Part shown: positions 1-7,045 of the stretch, in pieces
Layout: the number at the start of each line of letters is the position of its first letter
How positions within the stretch are numbered: the stretch's first letter is position 1
DNA from: Flavobacteriales bacterium
Lineage (GTDB): Bacteria > Bacteroidota > Bacteroidia > Flavobacteriales > Schleiferiaceae
Assembly (NCBI GenBank): GCA_017795025.1
Contig: CP051243.1
Coordinates: 1,116,001-1,180,000, forward strand
Length of the DNA: 64,000 nt
Direction of reading: 5' to 3'
Made by a program: the position numbers and the translations under genes
The notes under the pieces: model-generated
Seen by the model: only the letters and a program-made list of their open reading frames with translations
Databases searched by the model: none
What the model was told of the DNA's origin: nothing

Positions 1-19
1 AACGCAGTTTTGTCGTCAT
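1..19 (-). CDS. Possible 5' end of a further cassette gene (partial)
   Basis: Reading the minus strand beyond the most distal site, an ATG at 17-19 opens a frame reading MTTKLR and then leaves the window. It sits 17 nt after the predicted cassette start GTTGTAGCC, the spacing seen for other cassette genes here. Only six codons are visible, so this is a positional inference rather than a supported gene. Confidence 0.2.
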
Positions 20-32
20 TTCAAATTGGCTA

Positions 33-157
33 CAACGGTCAATTGTATGAGCAGTAGCGGATTTTAAGCAGCTACTTTTCAGATAGCAATACTTTACTTA
101 AACGAAAAGCGGTTCAAATTGGCACTCAAACCGCTATTGCTTATACACCGTCTTGGC
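33..157 (-). repeat. attC-like palindromic site, most distal
   Basis: The outer arms at 45-60 and 131-146 pair at 14 of 16 positions, enclosing about 70 bases. A second inverted repeat (AGCGGTT / AACCGCT) lies inside, so alternative folds are possible. Read on the minus strand the R''-like end is GCCAAGACGG instead of the usual YAACAAnG, so this site looks degenerate. The R'-like end is ACCGTTGTAG, as elsewhere. Confidence 0.65.
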
Positions 158-174
158 AAATTATTATTTGGTTA

Positions 175-561
175 TCAATCTTTAAGTTCAATTTTGTCCC
201 AATAAAATGTTTTTGATATAAATAGCTTTTTTCCAACAAGTTTCAACCTTCCAGGATTTTCTAAGGTAATTGTGGCATTTACGGTTATATCAAGGTCTGG
301 ATTGTGAACTTGTCCTTTCCATTCATTTTTACTACTATGATATGATATTTGCTTAAGAATGATATGATTTATCCATTCTTTACGCTCACTTTCAATTATT
401 TTACCATAAATCCTACCATCAGAAGCTTTATAAACTTTAATTGTTGAATTCTCCATTTCAGTAGCTTTCCAATTTCCTAAAATTTGATCAGCTTGGGTGT
501 TGACGACTGTAAAAAGTAATGATGTTAACGTCATTATCAATGTGAATAATAATTTGCTCAT
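175..561 (-). CDS. DUF2147-like secreted protein
   Basis: This is a 128-residue protein with an N-terminal signal peptide (hydrophobic residues 4-20, then TQA before the mature DQILGNWK). The mature part has the pattern of DUF2147 proteins: an ILGxWK start, a YKxxDGxIYGKI strand pair near residues 43-55, and a C-terminal FYWDKIEL close. The family is periplasmic or secreted with no assigned reaction. It is the last gene of the 3.39-kb distal cassette, behind the 4Fe-4S protein, and its stop lies 18 bp from the palindromic site. Family assignment is by motif memory. Confidence 0.6.
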   Translation of the reverse strand: MSKLLFTLIMTLTSLLFTVVNTQADQILGNWKATEMENSTIKVYKASDGRIYGKIIESERKEWINHIILKQISYHSSKNEWKGQVHNPDLDITVNATITLENPGRLKLVGKKLFISKTFYWDKIELKD

Positions 562-617
562 AATTTCAAATATTTTGAATTATTGACAACTTTAATTTTG
601 CCAAAAGAAGTTTAAAT

Positions 618-1574
618 TCAGCTTGCTGTGGCTCTTTTTTCATAATATGACGATTTAATTTTATTATAGTTCCCATAGATAAAAGGGCAAGCTGAAATAC
701 ATTGACTACAATTTTTGGAAAAATGAGGTGCACACTTTTCTCGCTCTATAAACTGCGGGTATCCATCGTCCAAAATTTTAGTCTTTTCAAAAATCGCTTG
801 ACCTGGACATTTCTGGACGCATTTATTGCAGTCCTCACAGAATTCCCTGACCCACTTATGAGGGTTTTCATTAGCTTTTGAAATGGGTAGATTTTCTATA
901 TCAAGAAAAATTGCTGCCAATCGTAATGAAGGTCCATATTCTTCGGTAATTAGCAATCCATTCTTGCCTACGTATCCCAAGTGAGCTTCTTGTGCAACGG
1001 GTGTTATCATAACATCTCCTCCAATAGCAGGTGAGGGATGGCAGTTAAATCCTTTAGCTCTTATCCATTCAGCCATCTTGTTTACAGCTATTCCTAAGTT
1101 TGAGTAAGCATTCCAAATCTCTGCGGTTGACTCATCGGAAGGGTTTGTTTTCATTTTGTCCTTATCCATTTCCATTCCTAAAACCATCACATTGGGATAT
1201 AGTACTTCGAAACCTTTAAAAATAAAATCTCGGTTAATTGAAGTGTAGTCTATTTTGGATACCCCTAAGGTTTTTGCATAATCTTCAAATTCCTTTAAAG
1301 TTTGATTGTCTATTATTTTGTTGTTTCGATGTGGATTTCGTTTAAGGCTTGATGCACTTTTATAAAGTTCGATGAACGAGGTTTTAAAAGCTTTCTTAAC
1401 AATTGAGAAATTCTTAAACTTATCCCGAATACTACCAAATTGAAGAAGCAAAACAGGTATGATAACTGCTTTTCTCGAATTCTTAGTACTTTTTACTGGG
1501 TTATCCTTTTTCCTGATATAAAACTTAGCTTGAAGGAAAAAGGGTGGTTTCCGAATAAAACGATACAACTTCAT
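618..1574 (-). CDS. Double 4Fe-4S cluster protein, QueG/reductive-dehalogenase-like
   Basis: This 318-residue protein has two ferredoxin-type cysteine motifs near the C-terminus. The first is CEDCNKCVQKCP (about residues 243-254); the second, about 30 residues on, is of the form Cx8CxxCxxxCP. Before them comes a segment around GYVGKNGLLITEEYGPSLRL that resembles the substrate-domain core of epoxyqueuosine reductase (QueG) and reductive dehalogenases, which reduce substrates with a corrinoid and two 4Fe-4S clusters. No Tat signal is visible, so a cytoplasmic role is likely. It follows the FAD monooxygenase by 3 bp and shares the cassette with a TetR regulator. That context points to an inducible oxidoreductase pair rather than housekeeping tRNA modification. 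The exact substrate is unknown. Confidence 0.6.
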   Translation of the reverse strand: MKLYRFIRKPPFFLQAKFYIRKKDNPVKSTKNSRKAVIIPVLLLQFGSIRDKFKNFSIVKKAFKTSFIELYKSASSLKRNPHRNNKIIDNQTLKEFEDYAKTLGVSKIDYTSINRDFIFKGFEVLYPNVMVLGMEMDKDKMKTNPSDESTAEIWNAYSNLGIAVNKMAEWIRAKGFNCHPSPAIGGDVMITPVAQEAHLGYVGKNGLLITEEYGPSLRLAAIFLDIENLPISKANENPHKWVREFCEDCNKCVQKCPGQAIFEKTKILDDGYPQFIEREKCAPHFSKNCSQCISACPFIYGNYNKIKSSYYEKRATAS

Positions 1575-1577
1575 CGG

Positions 1578-2666
1578 TTACACTTTTATTTCGTGGTCAA
1601 GACCAAGAACAAAATCCTTGGCATAGTCTTCGGCAAATCTGAAAACTAAAGGTACTACTGGCGACATATGTCTTAGCATTTTACCTCGAAAAGAATGTCC
1701 ACGAACAACATCTGTCATCATTGCGATGCTATCCATAACCTTATCTACAACAGGTTTTCTCATATTGTGATATTCATTCAATCTGTTTCCTACAAATAGT
1801 TGTGAAAAAACATATGCATCTTCTATTCCCAAGTTCATACCTCTTGCCCCAAGCCCTGAATGAATATGTGCAGCATCTCCACCAAAAAATATGTTTTGGT
1901 GTCTAAACTGTTTAATAACCCTATGGCTAATGCCAAAATCTGACTCCCAAACAATCTTTCCTGTTGTTGTACCTTTTGGAAGGTAATCTAACATATGAGC
2001 AACACTACCAATTACTCTCCAAATATTATCGTACAGACGAACAACAAAAATGGCACCCTTGTCTAAAAGAAATACGTGACCTTCGTCCTCATTTATGGGA
2101 ATGTCAAGTTCTAAATCATATAAATTCCAAGGGTCATTCATTACTACTCCATCAAAAGAAAGGTTTAAAGATTTCCTTGTAGCACTTCCTGCTCCATCTG
2201 CACCAAAGAGGTATTTGGTTGAAATAAATTGCGTATTGTCTTTAAAGCCAAATAGAACTTGCTCGTTTTCTTGCTCAACTTTGTCCAATTCCTTGCCACG
2301 ATCTACTGAAATTCCACGCTCATTTATCAACTCTTCAAGAATTCTTTCGCTGTCTTCTTGTGATTGAACGAGCATAAATGGGAATTCAATGTCTTTTGTG
2401 CTAAAGTCATTTTTGACAACGATTTTACCATTTCGCCAGACATTTAAAGCATACATTTTTCTCCCATTTTCAAGAAAACGATTGGTTGCCCCTGTACCTT
2501 TAAGCAAGGTCAATGTTCTTGGGTTGACACCAAATGCTTTGGATAACCTTGACCTTTCAAGCCTTTTTTCAAAAATATAGGGTTCTACTCCATTTTCTTT
2601 TAAGAATAATGCAGTTGCCAATCCTGTTGGCCCTGCTCCTGCAATCGTTATTTCTTTCATATTCAT
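1578..2666 (-). CDS. FAD-dependent monooxygenase (PHBH fold)
   Basis: About 362 residues. There is an N-terminal dinucleotide-binding GAGPTG motif (about residues 8-13), then a FGADGAGS segment (about 155-162) and a second FAD motif GDAAHIHSGLGARGMNLGIED (about 264-284). The order is that of class A flavin monooxygenases acting on aromatic or polyketide-like substrates. ATG at 2666 is preferred over the upstream in-frame TTG at 2669. It is preceded by the TetR gene and followed within 3 bp by a 4Fe-4S protein, suggesting one transcript. Related enzymes hydroxylate phenols or inactivate antibiotics; nothing here decides between these. Confidence 0.8.
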   Translation of the reverse strand: MNMKEITIAGAGPTGLATALFLKENGVEPYIFEKRLERSRLSKAFGVNPRTLTLLKGTGATNRFLENGRKMYALNVWRNGKIVVKNDFSTKDIEFPFMLVQSQEDSERILEELINERGISVDRGKELDKVEQENEQVLFGFKDNTQFISTKYLFGADGAGSATRKSLNLSFDGVVMNDPWNLYDLELDIPINEDEGHVFLLDKGAIFVVRLYDNIWRVIGSVAHMLDYLPKGTTTGKIVWESDFGISHRVIKQFRHQNIFFGGDAAHIHSGLGARGMNLGIEDAYVFSQLFVGNRLNEYHNMRKPVVDKVMDSIAMMTDVVRGHSFRGKMLRHMSPVVPLVFRFAEDYAKDFVLGLDHEIKV

Positions 2667-2707
2667 CAAGTGTTTTAATCGTTTGTTTAATTAATGGCCA
2701 AATTTTT

Positions 2708-3322
2708 TTAAGATAGTTCAAGTGTCGCTTTTATCCATTTCGGGATAAGCATTCTCCTTTCATTAATAAATTGGTAATAAGCATCCTCATCCATATCCGC
2801 GATTTGACTTGCTATTGGAAGCGTTATGAACGGGAATACTGTAAGAGCAATAAAATTGATTACAAAATGCATCGGATTTATTGGCTTTTTATTGAGTACT
2901 ACAAGTCTTTCTTGGAATTGATGAAAAAATACAGACTGCGCTATTTTACTTGTAAATGGTACTTGATTAAGGTATTCTTTTGGATTATCCCTTACGGTAT
3001 TCATTATGAATGATGGTAGGTTCTTATTTACTGAAAACAAGTCAATGTAAAAATCTACCATTGCTTGAATTTTTTGGTCGAAGTTGGTATTTGGATTATC
3101 AAGAATTGTAAAAACACCTGCCATTAATTCTTGGAGCGTTTCTCTCATTATTTCATCAAAGAGCTTCTGTTTTGATCGGAAATAATAGTTGACCAAGGCA
3201 AGATTGGTGTCTGCCGCTTCTGCTATTTCGCGAGTTTTGGTAGCCGCAAAGCCCTTTTCCTGAAATAAGATTTTCGCTGCAACTTTTATTTTTTGTTCTG
3301 TTCCTGGATTTCGTTCGGTCAT
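2708..3322 (-). CDS. TetR-family transcriptional regulator
   Basis: This 204-residue protein has an N-terminal helix-turn-helix: EQKIKVAAKILFQEKGF, TKTREIAEAADTNLALVNYYFRSK and KLFDEIM segments (residues 8-60), typical of TetR repressors. The C-terminal ligand domain is all helical and unassigned. It heads the 3.39-kb distal cassette and is probably co-transcribed with the FAD monooxygenase and 4Fe-4S protein. A promoter with both Bacteroidota elements and two inverted repeats lies directly upstream, so autoregulation and control of the downstream oxidoreductases by a small molecule are likely. Confidence 0.88.
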   Translation of the reverse strand: MTERNPGTEQKIKVAAKILFQEKGFAATKTREIAEAADTNLALVNYYFRSKQKLFDEIMRETLQELMAGVFTILDNPNTNFDQKIQAMVDFYIDLFSVNKNLPSFIMNTVRDNPKEYLNQVPFTSKIAQSVFFHQFQERLVVLNKKPINPMHFVINFIALTVFPFITLPIASQIADMDEDAYYQFINERRMLIPKWIKATLELS

Positions 3323-3329
3323 AAAACAA

Positions 3330-3391
3330 ACATTTGAAAAGCAAATGTAGTAAGTTGAAAAGATTTAAACAAATGATTAAATCATTTGTTT
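3330..3391 (-). promoter_or_regulatory. Promoter and operators of the TetR cassette
   Basis: The minus strand carries a -33 box TTTG (3370-3373), a 20-bp spacer and a -7 box TACATTTG (3342-3349), a full match to the Bacteroidota consensus. A 25-bp palindrome (3367-3391, 12-bp arms AAACAAATGATT around one central base) overlaps the -33 box. A second inverted repeat ACATTTG-5-CAAATGT (3330-3348) covers the -7 box. Both arms contain CAAATG, as expected for two sites bound by the same TetR dimer. Confidence 0.8.
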
Positions 3392-3422
3392 TATAGTCTC
3401 CGAGTTTTGTTTTTAATTATTG

Positions 3423-3581
3423 CAACGACCAGCTATGATGAGTGGGGATTAGAAAGCTCTAACCTCTCGTCACGCACATAGCCACGCCTTGGTTTAAATT
3501 TTAAAACTTGTGGCGGACTTTCCAAGTGCCACCAAACTTTCATAACCGATAAAACCCCATTCATTCATAGCATTTGTTGGG
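3423..3581 (-). repeat. attC-like palindromic site with long loop
   Basis: Near-complementary arms GCTATGATGAGTGGGG and CCCCATTCATTCATAGC bracket about 100 bases. On the minus strand the ends read CCCAACAAATG and GGTCGTTGC, matching the YAACAAnG / CGTT pattern of the other sites. Confidence 0.75.
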
Positions 3582-3593
3582 GGGTGCGTTTGT

Positions 3594-4070
3594 TCAATCT
3601 GTTCGTTCAATTTGGATGTTTGTTACATCTACTGCAACAGTGTCAAAATATTCACTTGAAGCTTTAGTCAAGAACCGTTTCTTCCTCCAAGGTTCAAACT
3701 TTGCAAGTTTTTCATGTTCCTGGCTAATTGTTCTAAATCTATTGTCAATCCCATTTATGATGCTGAGAGTTGTCTGGTGTTCAGGAAATTCGGACAATAG
3801 TTCGGAGTTCACGAGCAAGTCAACAGGTTCCCTCCAAATATCCATATCATTATCGAATTCGTAGGATGTCATGTCATAACCTTGTTCAAGGTCTATAACG
3901 AAATCATCCCATCCAATGATTAGTTCTTCTAGGATCATGTCATGACCTACTTGATTCGGGTCAAAGTTTTTCTCGACTTCTGATTTGAACGCAAGCCGAT
4001 AGTTGTCATCGGTTATCTCAAATCCAAATCGCTCGTTCAGGTGTTCGGAAAATGGTTTTCGAATTTGCAC
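3594..4070 (-). CDS. Uncharacterised cassette protein
   Basis: 158 residues, acidic and soluble-looking, with no signal peptide, membrane segment or motif I recognise. A central stretch (about residues 45-85) is rich in Asp and Glu. The start codon is GTG at 4070, two bases after the stop of the upstream gene, so the two are almost certainly translated together. The stop codon lies 13 bp from the palindromic site at 3423-3581. Confidence 0.6.
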   Translation of the reverse strand: MQIRKPFSEHLNERFGFEITDDNYRLAFKSEVEKNFDPNQVGHDMILEELIIGWDDFVIDLEQGYDMTSYEFDNDMDIWREPVDLLVNSELLSEFPEHQTTLSIINGIDNRFRTISQEHEKLAKFEPWRKKRFLTKASSEYFDTVAVDVTNIQIERTD

Positions 4071-4072
4071 AA

Positions 4073-4516
4073 TTATCCAATCATATTGTTAAAACGTTCG
4101 TTTCCAAGAGTCTCCAATTGTTCCATTGTCCGAGAGGTTGATGGAGTAGAAAAGAGTTCCGTTAGTTCGTTATAATAGGTAGACAAAAAAGTCACTTGCT
4201 CACTTAACCCAAGTCTTTTATTAAGGATTTTCTTGCGTCCCATTTTTGTAAGTGGTTCAGTTGAGTAATTCAGCTGAATCAGTGAGTTTATAAGTTCAGT
4301 ATCTGTGAAGTTTTCAAACCCACTAATTGGCCCAACCTCTAAGTTGATAATTCCTCTGTCGTTTACCAATTGAATCCGAAGTTCGGAGTTCTGAAGCCTG
4401 ATAAGTGCACCGCCTGTTTTCGAGGATTGCTCTTCGTAAACCTCAAATCCGAGTTGAGTTGACGGGTTTTTCAAATGCCGTTGAAATTCTTGTTCGAGTG
4501 TTTCCTTGTAAGTCAT
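4073..4516 (-). CDS. Uncharacterised cassette protein, upstream partner
   Basis: 147 residues from ATG at 4516 (MTYKETLEQE). An in-frame TTG at 4543 would place the start inside the palindromic site and is rejected. Predicted content is an N-terminal helix, a beta-rich middle (about residues 20-60) and a helical C-terminal half. No family is recognised. With the gene at 3594-4070 it forms a two-gene cassette; small co-translated pairs of unknown proteins in cassettes can be toxin/immunity or defence pairs, but nothing in the sequence shows that. Confidence 0.6.
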   Translation of the reverse strand: MTYKETLEQEFQRHLKNPSTQLGFEVYEEQSSKTGGALIRLQNSELRIQLVNDRGIINLEVGPISGFENFTDTELINSLIQLNYSTEPLTKMGRKKILNKRLGLSEQVTFLSTYYNELTELFSTPSTSRTMEQLETLGNERFNNMIG

Positions 4517-4540
4517 GTTCTTCGTTCCGGCAATGCCTCT

Positions 4541-4605
4541 CAACGTCTCGTGTATGGTGTCGTAGCATACCGCAGGGTGCTATGCACTATACACAATGTT
4601 GGCGT
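4541..4605 (-). repeat. attC-like palindromic site (short type)
   Basis: Compact hairpin: arms GTGTATGGTGTCGTAGCATA and TGCTATGCACTATACAC around a short CCGCAGGG loop region. On the minus strand the ends are GCCAACATTG and GACGTTGAG. The cassette starting at GTTGGCGTG (near 5961) ends here with CACGCCAAC, an exact 9-base complement. Confidence 0.85.
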
Positions 4606-4614
4606 GTCGTTTTT

Positions 4615-4986
4615 TTATTCAGTTAATAGTTTTTTTCTGTATTCTATCATTCGGATTATCAATTCAGTCGGTAATGGTTTGTCCAATGGAAATTGAACCG
4701 AGCCTTTTCCTCGCTTATATTCAGTCAATTCAGGTTCAAACTTTTCCATTGTCGTTGGATGCGGATAAAGTCCTACGTGTTTTTTATATCCTGCAATCAT
4801 TATTTGCTGTTCCCTTTTTCCGTTTTTGACTAAAACATAAGCTGGTATATTATAGTTTAAAAGCTCAATTGCATCAGGAGCAACTTTTAAAATGCATTCT
4901 TTTAGCTCGTTTAGGGCATTTTTTGTGCGAGTCGGTTGAGAATTAAGATAGTCGGAAACGGATCTGAATTGAACAAGCTTGCTCAA
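4615..4986 (-). CDS. DUF1801 family protein
   Basis: 123 residues with the DUF1801 layout: an N-terminal helix pair (VSDYLNSQP, NALNELKECILKVAPDAIELLNYN), the IPAYVL turn near residue 48, a GYKKHVGLYPHP strand and a C-terminal RMIEYRKKLL helix. DUF1801 proteins are small cytosolic proteins, some called iron chaperone-like (YdhG), and often accompany AHSA1/SRPBCC and ArsR genes as here. It is the third gene of the 1419-bp cassette and its stop is about 10 bp from the palindromic site. Confidence 0.8.
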   Translation of the reverse strand: MSKLVQFRSVSDYLNSQPTRTKNALNELKECILKVAPDAIELLNYNIPAYVLVKNGKREQQIMIAGYKKHVGLYPHPTTMEKFEPELTEYKRGKGSVQFPLDKPLPTELIIRMIEYRKKLLTE

Positions 4987-5015
4987 TACTTAGTTCTCTT
5001 AGTTGATAACCATTG

Positions 5016-5498
5016 CTAAAGATCGGCTAATACTTTATCTAAGTTTTCATAAGCCATTTCAAGTCCTTCTTTCATGCCCATTTGAATTACTTGATTTAGA
5101 TGCTCTTCTGAGGCATATTCAGTAATTACAGTTACAGTTGTCGTTTTCGTGTTGCCTTGAAATTTATTAGTAAAAGTAGCTACTGGAAATTCTTTGTTTA
5201 TAACGCCTTCGTTATCGCAAAATGCATCTGAACCTGAAAATATCGTAGGCATATTTATCGTCATATAAGTTGTAAGTCCCCAATGCTCTTCACCTTCTGG
5301 GCCGACCATTGCATAGAGCCGTTTCCCATTAGGCTCAAAGTTCATTTCTTTCGTTTTAGATTTCCAAGGACTAGGTGCCCACCATTGATCTAGCAATTCT
5401 GCTTCTGTCCATGCTCTCCATACAATGTCAATTTCAGCATCAAACGTTCTAGTTACGGTTAGCTGACTTCCATTAGCTGTAAATTCTGTTTTCGCCAT
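5016..5498 (-). CDS. SRPBCC / AHSA1-like protein
   Basis: 160 residues. The N-terminal pattern FTANGSQLTVTRTFDAEIDI, followed by VWRAWTEAELLDQWWAPSPWK, is diagnostic of the AHSA1-type START-like (SRPBCC) fold, which forms a hydrophobic ligand cavity. The C-terminal helix (about 130-158) closes the cavity. It starts 2 bp after the ArsR gene's stop codon and is followed by DUF1801. The ArsR-AHSA1 pair is a recurring bacterial module whose ligand is mostly unknown. Transcription from the ArsR promoter is inferred. Confidence 0.85.
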   Translation of the reverse strand: MAKTEFTANGSQLTVTRTFDAEIDIVWRAWTEAELLDQWWAPSPWKSKTKEMNFEPNGKRLYAMVGPEGEEHWGLTTYMTINMPTIFSGSDAFCDNEGVINKEFPVATFTNKFQGNTKTTTVTVITEYASEEHLNQVIQMGMKEGLEMAYENLDKVLADL

Positions 5499-5499
5499 G

Positions 5500-5823
5500 T
5501 TATTTATCTTTTTTATTTTGAATTTTAGTTAAAAGTGTGTCTAATTGATTAAATCTCGCTTCCCAAAGTATTCGAAACGGTTCGAGCCATTCTGAAACTT
5601 CAAATAATTTTTCTACTTCCAAATAGCAATAACGTTCCCGTCCTTTTTTATCGATAGTAATAACATCACATTCCTGTAAATACTTTACATGAAGTGAAAC
5701 AGCTTGCCGAGTAATGTCAAATTTTTCAGCTAATGCATTTACATTCTGTGGTTCGGTAGTAAGGGACATAAGAATGCTTCTTCTCGTTGGATCTGCAATG
5801 GCATTGAATACATCTCTTCTCAT
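5500..5823 (-). CDS. ArsR-family HTH regulator
   Basis: 107 residues from ATG at 5823 (MRRDVFNAIADPTRR); an in-frame extension upstream would cover the operator and is rejected. The winged helix is clear: ADPTRRSILMSL, NVNALAEKFDITRQAVSLHVKYL and a KGRERYCYLE wing. No metal-binding cysteine pair is visible in the recognition helix, fitting the non-metal ArsR subgroup paired with AHSA1 proteins. It is first in its cassette with its own promoter and two operator-like palindromes. Confidence 0.88.
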   Translation of the reverse strand: MRRDVFNAIADPTRRSILMSLTTEPQNVNALAEKFDITRQAVSLHVKYLQECDVITIDKKGRERYCYLEVEKLFEVSEWLEPFRILWEARFNQLDTLLTKIQNKKDK

Positions 5824-5837
5824 TTGAAATTCCTTTA

Positions 5838-5885
5838 TGCAAGTTATTGCTTGCAAATATAAACGCAAGTATTTACTTGCGCAAA
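5838..5885 (-). promoter_or_regulatory. ArsR promoter with two operator palindromes
   Basis: On the minus strand TTTG (5882-5885), a 20-bp spacer and TATATTTG (5854-5861) give an ideal Bacteroidota promoter. Two inverted repeats share the half-site GCAAG: CGCAAGTA-TT-TACTTGCG (5864-5881), filling the spacer, and TGCAAG-6-CTTGCA (5838-5855), just downstream of the -7 box. Their centres are 26 bp apart. ArsR binding here would occlude the polymerase. Confidence 0.8.
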
Positions 5886-5958
5886 TTTATTTTCTCCATT
5901 CGTTTTCTGATTCTCTGAAGGTGACTTCTAAAATTTGGTACTGGTTTTTAAATGCACG

Positions 5959-6089
5959 CCAACGTTCCGGCTAGAGCATATAAAGGAGCTGCGAAGCCCG
6001 AATGCTTGGTTTTAGATTAATTAAGGTCCTTCAATATCGGGAACATTGTTTGAAGCAACAAGACCTTTATTGGCTATAGCCTTTGTTAG
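5959..6089 (-). repeat. attC-like site, type A copy 1
   Basis: Outer ends CCAACGTTCCGG and TGTTAG. Inner arms CTAGAGCATATAAAGG and CCTTTATTGGCTATAG pair imperfectly; the other three copies pair better. A nested inverted repeat AAGGTCCTT / AAGACCTT lies in the loop. The same 130-bp site occurs at 6916, 7167 and 8377, always attached to the gene-less unit. Confidence 0.85.
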
Positions 6090-6212
6090 AGCCTGGCCCC
6101 TTTCAAGCGGCTTGCCGCTTATTGTTTTGGAATAGTGAATGATGGAGAGAGATCTTTACCCTAAGTTGAGCTTAATGTGATGGAGAAGGGATTTTTCTTG
6201 GCTTGGCTCTAA
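5963..6212 (-). mobile_element. Gene-less 250-bp cassette, copy 1
   Basis: The unit consists of the type A site plus a 129-bp body (6085-6213) bounded by GTTAGAGCC and GGCTCTAAC, exact complements. The body holds a perfect 16-bp palindrome AAGCGGCTTGCCGCTT. No open reading frame longer than about 14 codons fits and no promoter is seen. Together with the two flanking sites it fills the 5869-6340 interval, which has no gene. This copy is closest to the copy at 8380-8629. Confidence 0.8.
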
Positions 6213-6336
6213 CGGTTTGCATATGGCTTGTGGCGGTTTCGGAGCACTTTCCTGTCCACCGAAACTAAAGCTGGATATGGAGCGAAAACCTTGCGTGAAG
6301 CCGTTCCCCCGCCATAAGCTATATGCGTTGTTGTGC
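6210..6336 (-). repeat. attC-like palindromic site
   Basis: Arms GCATATGGCTTGTGGCGG and CCGCCATAAGCTATATGC pair at 16 of 18 positions across a loop of about 70 bases. On the minus strand the ends read GCACAACAACG and ACCGTTAGAG. The cassette that ends here begins GTTGTGCTTA near 6918 and ends TAAGCACAAC, an exact 10-base complement. Confidence 0.85.
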
Positions 6337-6340
6337 TTAG

Positions 6341-6901
6341 TTATTTAATTTCAATCCAGTCATTAAAATCATATTCTCCAATCGCTAAATCATTGTAAGT
6401 CTTTATTTCTCCGGTACAGTAGTGCTTATATTTTTTCTTTGCCCTTTTTGTTGGCTTTAGGTTAGGTTTCCATTCTGGAGGTCTTAAGTCAGCACATCTG
6501 TACATTATATTAGCTGAATAAAAATCTCTATAAACAGCCTTATCAACTTTACTCGTTACATCCATTGTCATTTCAATTGTCAAGTTTGTAACGCTCTCTA
6601 CATGGAAGATGAAGAATTCATTTAAATAATTTGGATATAGAACTTTTATTGTCAATGAATCATTTTTGAGATTGCTTGAACATACAGGTAAATAAAAATA
6701 TCCAAATAAGTCCGACTTGATAACATCTACTCTGTTCGACCCATTGAAAACCTCAATTGCAACCAAAGCCAATGTGTCATTTGTATTTTTATCAATTGTC
6801 CAACCACTTATCTCAATCAATTTACCAACTTCATCAGCCACTTGACCTTTGGAAAATAAAGCTGTTAGAGTAAGGATAATTATTACAATGGAATTTTTCA
6901 T
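6341..6901 (-). CDS. Secreted protein with carboxypeptidase-regulatory-like domain
   Basis: 186 residues. The signal peptide covers about 1-19 (KNSIVIIILTLTALFSKGQ). Residues 27-115 resemble a CarboxypepD_reg-like beta sandwich: ISGWTIDKNTNDTLALVAIEVF followed by KSDLFGYFYLPV, the typical sequence of a periplasmic or extracellular repeat domain. The C-terminal 70 residues contain two Cys and a Lys-rich patch and are unassigned. The ATG sits only 15 nt after the cassette boundary with no promoter motif, so expression probably depends on read-through. Confidence 0.65.
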   Translation of the reverse strand: MKNSIVIIILTLTALFSKGQVADEVGKLIEISGWTIDKNTNDTLALVAIEVFNGSNRVDVIKSDLFGYFYLPVCSSNLKNDSLTIKVLYPNYLNEFFIFHVESVTNLTIEMTMDVTSKVDKAVYRDFYSANIMYRCADLRPPEWKPNLKPTKRAKKKYKHYCTGEIKTYNDLAIGEYDFNDWIEIK

Positions 6902-6915
6902 TTGTTAATTAAGCA

Positions 6916-7045
6916 CAACGTTCCGGCTATAGCCTATAAAGGAGCTACGAAGCCAGAATGCTTGGTTTTAAATTAATTAAGGTCCTTCAATATCGGGAAC
7001 ATTGTTTGAAGCAACAAGGCCTTTATTGGCGATAGCCTTTGTTAG
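6916..7045 (-). repeat. attC-like site, type A copy 2
   Basis: Ends CAACGTTCCGG and TTGTTAG. Arms CTATAGCCTATAAAGG and CCTTTATTGGCGATAG pair with two mismatches. Its R' side (GTTGTGC) belongs to the neighbouring secreted-protein cassette. Confidence 0.85.

Noticed and set aside
618-1574. Naming the 4Fe-4S protein queG
   Set aside because: Only the Fe-S motifs and a core segment match; the N-terminus differs and the regulated oxidoreductase context does not suit a tRNA-modification gene.
4517-4543. TTG start extending the gene at 4073
   Set aside because: It would place the first codons at the recombination site end; ATG at 4516 fits the spacing of other cassette genes.
6085-6213. 13-codon frame (MMERDLYPKLSLM) on the plus strand of the gene-less cassette, alignable in all subtypes
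   Set aside because: The second subtype reads MKEEDLCPKKSLK with no excess of third-position changes; the frame is too short and opposite to all cassette genes.
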